Source of the DNA: Tragulus kanchil
Lineage: Eukaryota > Chordata > Mammalia > Artiodactyla > Tragulidae
DNA length: 64,000 nt
Reading direction: 5' to 3'
Assembly: GCA_022376925.1 (NCBI GenBank)
Contig: JAIOJX010000004.1
Coordinates: 175,303,501 to 175,367,500 of the forward strand
The notes under the pieces are model-generated. The model had not been told where the DNA came from and made no database searches. It saw nothing but the letters and a program-made list of their open reading frames with translations. The position numbers and the translations under genes were made by a program. This document shows positions 55,614-64,000 of the stretch, in pieces; position 1 is the first letter of the stretch; each line of letters opens with the position of its first letter.

Positions 55614-55884
55614 CATTTTAAAAAACATTTTTGCCTCTTTTATTTATTTTTTTTAATTTATTTTCATCTATCTTTATTCTTTGACCTGTGTCGGCCTCCC
55701 ATTGCTGTGACCTCTCTCGTTGCAGAGCACCGGCTCCAGGCGCATGCGCCCCAGAGCACTGGCTCGTTGTTGAATACCCGGTCCAGCTGCCCCGTGGCAC
55801 GTGGGATCTTCCCGGGCCAGGGATCGAACCAGCACCCCTTGCACTGCAGGGTGGACTCTTTACCCACTGGACCACCAGGGAAGC
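55614..55884 (-). repeat. T-SINE, short-tail variant
   Basis: Minus strand; head 'ggaccaccagggaagccc' ends near 55884. tttgtggca occurs on both sides (likely target duplication). Repeated at about 56702-56970 by D9. Confidence 0.88.
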
Positions 55885-56284
55885 CCTGTTTTGTGGCAAT
55901 ATTTTTATAGTGAATCATTTTTCCCATACAGGAACGTCAGTGTTCCTTTCCCTCCTCAGTCATGTAGCGTCTTTGTATGGTGCTGTGTTTATGCCTTTAA
56001 CAATGTTTCTTCCTCTATTTGAATTAGCAGAGTTTTCCTGGACCAACAACTAACAGGAGGTTTTGGTGGAAAATGGGAGAGGAGCCGGGCTTGTTCTCTA
56101 GATTTCTCCACTGAGAGACTTCATCCTCTGTTGTTACAGGAATGGATTGTGTCTTTAAAATACATTTTTCCTCTGCATCTTCTCTCCTGTATCCTCTTAG
56201 AACCCACCTGATTCAAGAGGCTGTCCGCCTTGAACCCACCTGGTTCCCTAAACCCTCTGTTCCTGTCTTACTCATCTTCCCACC

Positions 56285-56395
56285 GCGTAGCCTGTGGGAT
56301 CTTAGTTCCCCAACTGGAGATCGAACCTGCGCCCTGGCATGGGAAGCACAGAGCCTTGACTGCTGGCCCTGCCGGGGCAGTCCCTCCCTTCCTTT
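56285..56395 (-). repeat. CHR-1-type short SINE
   Basis: Minus strand: 'tgtgggatcttagttcccca', 'gagatcgaacctgcgccctg', head 'gccggggcagtccctcc'. Repeated at 57371-57481 by D9. Confidence 0.75.
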
Positions 56396-57600
56396 GAGCA
56401 GTGGTGATCCCTGCAATCTTGTACCAGGGGGTGCCCCGGCACCCCATTCTTCCCAGCCCCCACCACTGCCATACTTGCTGGCCTCTGGTGCCTTGTGCAA
56501 CACATACATGTGACTTGGAGTGTATGAGTTTTCCCTGCTCCTGGTTGACTTAATGCTGTAGTTTGTGGTTTACTTTTTCCTTCCTCTTGCTGCTCTGACA
56601 TTGGGGACTTCAATCTCCTTTATTTGTTGTTTTCACATTTTATTTTTATTGTTTTCAATTCATGCTGCAGTTTTGAATTAGAATTTGTATTTGGTTTGTG
56701 GCATTTTAAAAAACATTTTTGCCTCTTTTATTTATTTTTTAATTTATTTTCATCTATCTTTATTCTTTGACCTGTGTCGGCCTCCCATTGCTGTGACCTC
56801 TCTCGTTGCAGAGCACCGGCTCCAGGCGCATGCGCCCCAGAGCACTGGCTCGTTGTTGAATACCCGGTCCAGCTGCCCCGTGGCACGTGGGATCTTCCCG
56901 GGCCAGGGATCGAACCAGCACCCCTTGCACTGCAGGGTGGACTCTTTACCCACTGGACCACCAGGGAAGCCCTGTTTTGTGGCAATATTTTTATAGTGAA
57001 TCATTTTTCCCATACAGGAACGTCAGTGTTCCTTTCCCTCCTCAGTCATGTAGCGTCTTTGTATGGTGCTGTGTTTATGCCTTTAACAATGTTTCTTCCT
57101 CTATTTGAATTAGCAGAGTTTTCCTGGACCAACAACTAACAGGAGGTTTTGGTGGAAAATGGGAGAGAAGCCAGGCTTGTTCTCTAGATTTCTCTACTGA
57201 GAGACTTCATCCTCTGTTGTTACAGGAATGGATTGTGTCTTTAAAATACATTTTTCCTCTGCATCTTCTCTCCTGTATCCTCTTAGAACCCACCTGATTC
57301 AAGAGGCTGTCCGCCTTGAACCCACCTGGTTCCCTAAACCCTCTGTTCCTGTCTTACTCATCTTCCCACCGCGTAGCCTGTGGGATCTTAGTTCCCCAAC
57401 TGGAGATCGAACCTGCGCCCTGGCATGGGAAGCACAGAGCCTTGACTGCTGGCCCTGCCGGGGCAGTCCCTCCCTTCCTTTGAGCAGTGGTGATCCCTGC
57501 AATCTTGTACCAGGGGGTGCCCCGGCACCCCATTCTTCCCAGCCCCCACCACTGCCATACTTGCTGGCCTCTGGTGCCTTGTGCAACACATACATGTGAC

Positions 57601-59813
57601 TTGGAGTGTATGAGTTTTCCCTGCTCCTGGTTGACTTAATGCTGTAGTTTGTGGTTTACTTTTTCCTTCCTCTTGCTGCTCTGACATCCATGGAAGAGGG
57701 AAGATTCATAACTAAAACCCTGATTCCTAATGGAAACAGGGGTCTCCGCCTCTAAGATTTCTGTTCTGAGTAGCCCCGCAGAGAATCAGCTGCTGCACGC
57801 TAGATTCTGGCTTCGGAGCATCTTACAGGCTTTCGAGGGGGAGCATTCTGTAACCTCGGCTGTGAAAACAGCCACTTTTACCAGGATCACTGCCTCCTGG
57901 TAGCCTTCAGTGTTAACTTCTCAAGTAAAAATCATTTATGCCCTGAAAGAGTAGGGTTGGGGTCCCTGGGAGGACAGGATTGCTGACCCTCCAAGTAGGG
58001 TTTGGAAGCTCGACGTATTGACTTTTCACACCTGGAAGAGGCTGAGTTCTAAGACCAAAGAGCCCGCCTCCCTCGGTGGGGTGAGCGAAGAGGGTCGTGG
58101 GCTGACACAGGGTCACAGAGCCACCGAGCGGAGGCCCGGCAGCCGTCAGCAGAGACCCGGTGTGAAGTCTGTATTCCATTTCCTGGCTTGGTGACCGTCC
58201 TGAGATTCCCCAGGGTACATTCTCGGGTACCTGCTCAGATGCTGTCAAGGAGGTGGACAGCACAGGCTGTGTCCCCACGGTTAGAACCTGTGATTAGTCC
58301 TGCTCTCCCTCCTCCTCACGCAGAGGAATCCGAGACCCAGGGGAAGGGAAGCGACTTGCCTCAGGTCACAGAGCAGAGCCAGCGGGCAGACCTGCCAGCC
58401 CCCTCCAGCCCCGGTGCCACCAGCGTGGCCGCTGGGACAAGTCACTTGCATTTATGAAGGTTAAACAGGGGAGCGGGTGCTGGGGTTAGCTGGAATAACC
58501 CTGCACCCCTCGCTGGGGACCAGGCTGCACTGAGAAACAATGAGCCCGACTGCTCAGGGCCCCCGACCCCGGGAGACGCGGCCTCGTCAAGCAGGAGGAT
58601 GCCACTGGCTCTCCCGTCTCTTCCTTTTAAAGTTAACCATTTGATCTTATTTATTTGTATTTTGGCCGTGCGTTTTCATGTGGGGTCTTGTTCCCTGACC
58701 AGGGATCTTGGAGTGTATGAGTTTTCCTGCTCCTGGTTGACTTCATGCTGTAGTTTGTGGTTTACTTTTTCCTTCCTCTTGCTGCTCTGACATCCATGGA
58801 AGAGGGAAGATTCATAACTAAAACCCTGATTCCTAATGGAAACAGGGGTCTCCGCCTCTAAGATTTCTGTTCTGAGTAGCCCCGCAGAGAATCAGCTGCT
58901 GCACGCTAGATTCTGGCTTCGGAGCATCTTACAGGCTTTCGAGGGGGAGCATTCTGTAACCTCGGCTGTGAAAACAGCCACTTTTACCAGGATCACTGCC
59001 TCCTGGTAGCCTTCAGTGTTAACTTCTCAAGTAAAAATCATTTATGCCCTGAAAGAGTAGGGTTGGGGTCCCTGGGAGGACAGGATTGCTGACCCTCCAA
59101 GTAGGGTTTGGAAGCTCGACGTATTGACTTTTCACACCTGGAAGAGGCTGAGTTCTAAGACCAAAGAGCCCGCCTCCCTCGGTGGGGTGAGCGAAGAGGG
59201 TCGTGGGCTGACACAGGGTCACAGAGCCACCGAGCGGAGGCCCGGCAGCCGTCAGCAGAGACCCGGTGTGAAGTCTGTATTCCATTTCCTGGCTTGGTGA
59301 CCGTCCTGAGATTCCCCAGGGTACATTCTCGGGTACCTGCTCAGATGCTGTCAAGGAGGTGGACAGCACAGGCTGTGTCCCCACGGTTAGAACCTGTGAT
59401 TAGTCCTGCTCTCCCCTCCTCCTCACGCAGAGGAATCCGAGACCCGGCGAAGGGAAGCGACTTGCCTCAGGTCACAGAGCAGAGCCAGCGGGCAGACCTG
59501 CCAGCCCCCTCCAGCCCCGGTGCCACCAGCGTGGCCGCTGGGACAAGTCACTTGCATTTATGAAGGTTAAACAGGGGAGCGGGTGCTGGGGTTAGCTGGA
59601 ATAACCCTGCACCCCTCGCTGGGGACCAGGCTGCACTGAGAAACAATGAGCCCGACTGCTCAGGGCCCCCGACCCCGGGAGACGCGGCCTCGTCAAGCAG
59701 GAGGATGCCACTGGCTCTCCCGTCTCTTCCTTTTAAAGTTAACCATTTGATCTTATTTATTTGTATTTTGGCCGTGCGTTTTCATGTGGGGTCTTGTTCC
59801 CTGACCAGGGATC
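57601..59813. repeat. Direct duplication D10 (offset 1107-1106 bp)
   Basis: 57601-58707 recurs at 58708-59813. Starts inside the second copy of D9, so its first ~87 bp occur three times. Differences: ccc/cc near the start, one C-run, and 'gacccaggggaag'/'gacccggcgaag'. Confidence 0.97.
57690..58640. other. Mostly unassigned, with a MIR
   Basis: A minus-strand MIR ('cgacttgcctcaggtcacag') is at 58312-58390, repeated at 59418-59497. The rest has no recognisable gene; a 121-aa minus frame has no domain. Confidence 0.4.
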
Positions 59814-59862
59814 AAACCCAAACCACCTGATGTGATGGAAGTGCAGACTCGACCAGGGGAGC
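59747..59862 (-). repeat. CHR-1-type short SINE
   Basis: Minus strand; complete here, while the D10 first copy (58641-58707) is cut off mid-element at 'gaccagggatc' by the duplication join. Confidence 0.78.
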
Positions 59863-60647
59863 CCTCTCCCATCCTTTCTGTCACCCATTGGGTCCCCATC
59901 TCCGCCGGGTCCCCAGCCCCAAACTTCCCTGTGCTTAATGAAGCCTGGTTTTTTCGGCGTGGCATGGGACGGCAGTGCCAGCGGGGGTCTCCGTGTCTCT
60001 GGCTAAGGGAGCAGCTTCCTTGGGGCGAGAGGATCGGCAGCTGTCCCTCTGGGTCCTTTGAGTCCTGTTAGCCTGGCCTCTGGCCCCTGTCTCTCTCTGG
60101 GTCCTTCCATGGCAACCTTGCCCCCATGCAGTGTGATGGGATCAGGACCGAGAAAGGCACCCCAGCTGCGGGGGTCAGCCGAGAGGGAGAGAGATGGAGA
60201 GAGACAGACCTGGAGGACAGGAGGAAGAGGAAGAGGGACCGAGAGGCCGGGGACAGAAAGCAGGAAGAGAAGAAGGGGTGGACTGGAGTGAAGGCATGGG
60301 TGGATTGCTGACAGGTTGCTTGGAGAACTCTCCAGAAGGCTTGGTCCTTTGATCTGAGGCTCTCCTTTGCTTTCGGGTTGAGGTCCGCCTTCCAAGTCAG
60401 AGAACACTAGCTGCTGTGGGTCTCCAGGGAGAAGAGCCTCCCGGCAGGGCCTCCTCCACCCTTCCTATGACTATCTGCCCACGGGCTTTACTTTCCAAGC
60501 CCTCCACTGGCCCCCAACCAGCAGCAGAGCAGGGCGAGCCCAGTGCAGGAGGAGATGGAGGTAGCGATGCCCGTGGCCCCCAGGGCAGCCTCTGCCCTCC
60601 CCTGCCGCAGGCGAGCAGACTGAGGCCCCGGCATGAAGTGACCTGTG
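59863..60647. other. GC-rich unassigned, purine tract
   Basis: About 780 bp, with a purine-rich stretch at 60170-60290. Overlapping frames on both strands (up to 134 aa) lack domains. Confidence 0.35.
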
Positions 60648-60750
60648 GGGGACTTCCACATTTCCACTGCAGGGGGCTCGAGTTCCATCCCTGGTCGGAG
60701 AACTGAGATCTGGCATGCTGTGCGTGGCGAGGCCAAAAAATTAGAATAAT
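60648..60750 (+). repeat. CHR-1-type short SINE
   Basis: Plus strand: 'ggggacttccacatttccac', 'cgagttccatccctggtcgg', 'gcgaggccaaaaaattag'. Confidence 0.75.
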
Positions 60751-61050
60751 TTTTTTTTCTTCATTTTTTTCAATCAAGTGACCTGTCACAGAAGTGGAGG
60801 GCAGGCAGTAGCTTGCATCCTCTGAGGCCGTGTGCAGAGCTGCTTCCCGTGGCGGGAGGTCCTGGAGGAGGTACCGCCCTGACGTCTCGCACGTGGGCTG
60901 GTGTGAGGGCCAGGTTCCAGTCCTGCCTCGGCTGGGATCCTCTGGGTGGGACTGGGCACCCCCCAGCCTCCATTTCTCTCCCTCCGGTATGAGAGGCGGT
61001 CTCTAGCTTGGGACCGTCGGTGGTGCCTAAACCCAGTACGTGCCAGAGAG

Positions 61051-63293
61051 CTCCCGCCTCGTGTGGACCCGGGCCTGTGCTTGTCCTCTCCTGGCGAGCA
61101 GGCCACCAGCACCCATGGCACCTCTCGGGCTCCGAGAGGAGAGCGTGGGCCATCCCTGCAGCTGAGGGAGCCGCGCACAGCCCGTAGCTAGACCTGAATC
61201 CCGTGCCCACCCCCAGAGGTGGGAGTGGTATCTGCGGAGCAGAGGTGGTTCCCCAAAGGCAATCGGGGAGTGGTTATCAGAAGTAGGAATAAGGACTGGG
61301 TAAGTCAGACCAGCAGACAGCCCCCTCATCTCCCCTGGGTGCCCCAGTTACAAGTGACCCATAACCCTTTTCACATGGGCTGGCCACAGGAGCCCAGCGA
61401 GGGGCAGAGGTGGAGCAGGCCCTGAAGGGTGATGAGCATCAGGTCCGGGAGCCTCTCTAGGCACGTGAGCTTGGCCCTCGATGCCAAGCTCCCGAGGTGG
61501 GGTCCACAGAGCCTGTGCCGAGGCCCAGGCCCCGGCCGGCACTTCCTGCCCTTCCTTCCTCCCTGCACTGGATCCCAGTGGCTTGTCTTGACGATGGGGA
61601 GCCACAAGACTGGGCACTGAGGTGTGGCCCCAGTTAGGTGCTCACTGGGAACATCTCCCCGGTGCCGGGAGGGAAATGGTGGCCGGGAGACAGGAGGAGG
61701 TGGCAGGAACGCGCCAGGCTCGACTGACAAAGGCCAGGCCTCGGACTCTGAGGCCCATCCCCGGCCTGGAGACTGCTTTGGGCCTGAGGTCACACGGGTA
61801 CTACTGGGCTGCGGCCAGCTGAGCGTCATGCAGTTTCCATTCCCAGGTCTCGGGCTCCGGCACCAAATACGGTCCTGCTCGCATCGGGCCCCCTCCACCA
61901 TGCCCGCACATGCTTCCTCCTCGACAGGCTCCTACCCCGCCCCCCGTGGAGAGCCCGGTCGCTCCAGCGCTGCAGGGCCCCCACAGCTCCAGCCTCTCTC
62001 CATCCGCCCGTCTGTGTGTGGTTCACAGTGGATTAAAAATACTCGGGACCGAAATAGCCTCTCTCTCTCCCTGCAGGGGAAAACCGGGGCCCCGGGCACA
62101 CAAGGTTCTTGGTCGACATCCCTTGCCTACTCACCGGCTCATTTCATCACTCGGTGATTTGCTAAATCATTCAGTTCTCCCGCCTCGTGTGGACCCGTGC
62201 TTGTCCTCTCCTGGCGAGCAGGCCACCAGCACCCATGGCACCTCTCGGCTCCGAGAGGAGGCGTGGCCATCCCTGCAGCTGAGGGAGCCGCGCACAGCCC
62301 GTAGCTAGACCTGAATCCCGTGCACACCCCCAGAGGTGGGAGTGGTATCTGCGGAGCAGAGGTGGTTCCCCAAAGGCAATCGGGGAGTGGTTATCAGAAG
62401 TAGGAATAAGGACTGGGTAAGTCAGACCAGCAGACAGCCCCCTCATCTCCCCTGGGTGCCCCAGTTACAAGTGACCCATAACCCTTTTCACATGGGCTGG
62501 CCACAGGAGCCCAGCGAGGGGCAGAGGTGGAGCAGGCCCTGAAGGGTGATGAGCATCAGGTCCGGGAGCCTCTCTAGGCACGTGAGCTTGGCCCTCGATG
62601 CCAAGCTCCCGAGGTGGGGTCCACAGAGCCTGTGCCGAGGCCCCGGCCCCCGCCGGCACTTCCTGCCCTTCCTTCCTCCCTGCACTGGATCCCAGTGGCT
62701 TGTCTTGACGATGGGGAGCCACAAGACTGGGCACTGAGGTGTGGCCCCAGTTAGGTGCTCACTGGGAACATCTCCCCGGTGCCGGGAGGGAAATGGTGGC
62801 CGGGAGACAGGAGGAGGTGGCAGGAACGCGCCAGGCTCGACTGACAAAGGCCAGGCCTCGGACTCTGAGGCCCATCCCCGGCCTGGAGACTGCTTTGGGC
62901 CTGAGGTCACACGGGTACTACTGGGCTGCGGCCAGCTGAGCGTCATGCAGTTTCCATTCCCAGGTCTCGGGCTCCGGCACCAAATACGGTCCTGCTCGCA
63001 TCGGGCCCCCTCCACCATGCCCGCACATGCTTCCTCCTCGACAGGCTCCTACCCCGCCCCCCGTGGAGAGCCCGGTCGCTCCAGCGCTGCAGGGCCCCCA
63101 CAGCTCCAGCCTCTCTCCATCCGCCCGTCTGTGTGTGGTTCACAGTGGATTAAAAATACTCGGGACCGAAATAGCCTCTCTCTCTCCCTGCAGGGGAAAA
63201 CCGGGGCCCCGGGCACACAAGGTTCTTGGTCGACATCCCTTGCCTACTCACCGGCTCATTTCATCACTCGGTGATTTGCTAAATCATTCAGTT
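61051..63293. repeat. Direct duplication D11 (offset 1126 falling to 1117 bp)
   Basis: 61051-62176 recurs at 62177-63293. Copy two loses bases early on ('gacccgggcctgtgc' versus 'gacccgtgc', 'ctcgggctcc' versus 'ctcggctcc', 'gagagcgtgggcc' versus 'gaggcgtggcc'), then runs nearly identical. Confidence 0.97.
61190..62176. other. GC-rich unassigned sequence
   Basis: Overlapping frames up to 177 aa on plus and 176 aa on minus occupy the same bases and recur in D11's second copy. No domain was recognised. Not called as a gene. Confidence 0.35.
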
Positions 63294-63415
63294 GTTCATT
63301 CATTGACTCACTGATCACTCGCTGGCTGGCGCCTTCATTCACTCACTTGCTCCTTTATGTATCCGCTCACCCACACACTGATCACTGACTCACGCACTCA
63401 CTCAGTATTTATTTA
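63294..63415. repeat. Degenerate CTCA/TTCA tandem repeat
   Basis: 'cattcattgactcactgatc', then 'cattcactcacttgctcc' and 'cacgcactcactcagt'. An imperfect tetranucleotide-based array of about 120 bp. Confidence 0.75.
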
Positions 63416-63469
63416 GTACATACCAAGACCCAGGCACTGTTCTGGATGCTAAAATACAAAACACCCCCC

Positions 63470-63790
63470 TGGGGCTTCCCCTGGTGGTCCAGTGGGTAAG
63501 GACACCGCCTTGCAGTGCAAGGGGCGCCGGTTCGATCCCTGACCTGGGAAGATCCCACGTGCCGCGGAGCGGCTGGACTGATGTGTCCAATCACCGAGCC
63601 GGAGCTCTGGGGCGCATGCGCCCAGAGCCGGCGCTCTGCGACAACAGACGGGATGGGAGGCCCGCAGGAGCCAAAGAACAAAAGATGAAAAAAGAGAATG
63701 AAAAACCAATAGAAGTGGCCCGCCGCTCCCCTCCCTCCCCAACCCGACCCCTGCCCAAAAATAAATAAATAAATCTTTAAAAAAAAAAAA
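63470..63790 (+). repeat. Young T-SINE with target duplication
   Basis: Plus strand, full length, dense CpG; aaacacccccc lies on both sides (about 63459-63469 and 63791-63801). Palindrome gcgcatgcgc at 63612-63621. It interrupts an old mammalian repeat that continues to about 63900. Confidence 0.93.
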
Positions 63791-64000
63791 AAACACCCCC
63801 CGACCCAACATACAAAAATACCTGTCCTCATAGGGTTATGTTCCAAATAAGTAACCAAAATGGACAAGAACAGGACCGTCCAGAATGTTAGAGTAGGTAC
63901 TAGGGAGAGCAGGCTGGAGGAGGGGCTGTGGAGCGGTGAGGGGCTGGGGTCTTAGAGGGGCTGGGAGGGCCCTCACCGATGCGGGAACAGCAGGGGCGGA

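Larger units (their letters stand above)
55545..57687. repeat. Direct duplication D9 (offset 1088-1086 bp)
   Basis: 55545-56601 recurs at 56633-57687. Differences: a T-run shortened by two, and three transitions near 56080-56105 ('gaggagccgggc' versus 'gagaagccaggc', 'tctccactg' versus 'tctctactg'). A ~31-bp bridge sits at the join. Confidence 0.96.

Noticed and set aside
61624..62157. 177-aa plus frame repeated at 62741-63274, opposed by a 176-aa minus frame
   Set aside because: Both strands are open over the same GC-rich bases and the repetition is due to D11. No domain, no splice or start context.
8117..63293. Interpreting the ~1.1 kb pairs as a novel tandem-duplicating mobile element
   Set aside because: The pairs share no sequence, ends or target motif, and their differences look like sequencing errors. 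Kept as a finding about assembly instead.
1..64000. CRISPR arrays, operons, prophage or bacterial genes
   Set aside because: Repeat content, SINE/LINE families and lack of dense coding frames show a mammalian nuclear genome; no direct-repeat/spacer pattern seen.

Overview
The window looks like nuclear DNA from a pecoran ruminant. It is crowded with ruminant-specific repeats: BovB LINE fragments, Bov-A2 SINEs, several generations of tRNA-Glu-derived CHR/Bov-tA-type SINEs, artiodactyl L1, and ruminant ERV LTRs. Older mammalian repeats (MIR, L2, MER5-like and Tigger-like DNA transposons) lie underneath. One SINE type (called the young T-SINE here) is numerous and still rich in CpG, so it spread recently. 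A deer-like lineage is possible but cannot be proved from the sequence alone. I find no intact protein-coding gene, tRNA or rRNA gene, CRISPR array or bacterial feature. Almost all long open frames are translations of SINEs, of GC-rich DNA or of duplicated blocks.

Layout. 1-8 kb: SINEs, BovB pieces and a cluster of ERV LTRs, two of them followed by tandem repeats resembling tRNA T-arms. 8-18 kb: four ~1.1 kb head-to-tail duplications, three of them chained, in GC-rich DNA. 18-25 kb: a minus-strand L1 3' part broken up by SINEs and BovB, then LTR, BovB and SINE pieces. 25-31 kb: SINEs, two more LTRs with T-arm-like repeats, and BovB. 31-34.5 kb: a BovB insertion with a clear target-site duplication, then a duplicated block and an ERV LTR. 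35.17-36.32 kb: the only CpG island, probably a promoter or first-exon region. 37.7-45 kb: a 6-bp-TSD ERV LTR inside a duplicated block, then another duplicated block. 46-52.5 kb: an old minus-strand L1 with many later insertions. 52.5-64 kb: T-SINEs, a Tigger-like element, a short poly-A retroposon and three more duplicated blocks.

The most striking large-scale signal is eleven direct duplications of unrelated sequence, all offset by about 1.08-1.16 kb. Copies are nearly identical, and their differences are mostly homopolymer-length changes, often clustered near a junction. This pattern is much easier to explain as untrimmed overlap in a long-read assembly or gap-filling step than as biology, and it should be settled before anyone interprets the locus. 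The best biological leads are: the T-SINE family, whose body carries a palindromic NRF1-type core; the T-arm-like arrays next to one LTR family; a short poly-A retroposon seen three times; and the CpG island.
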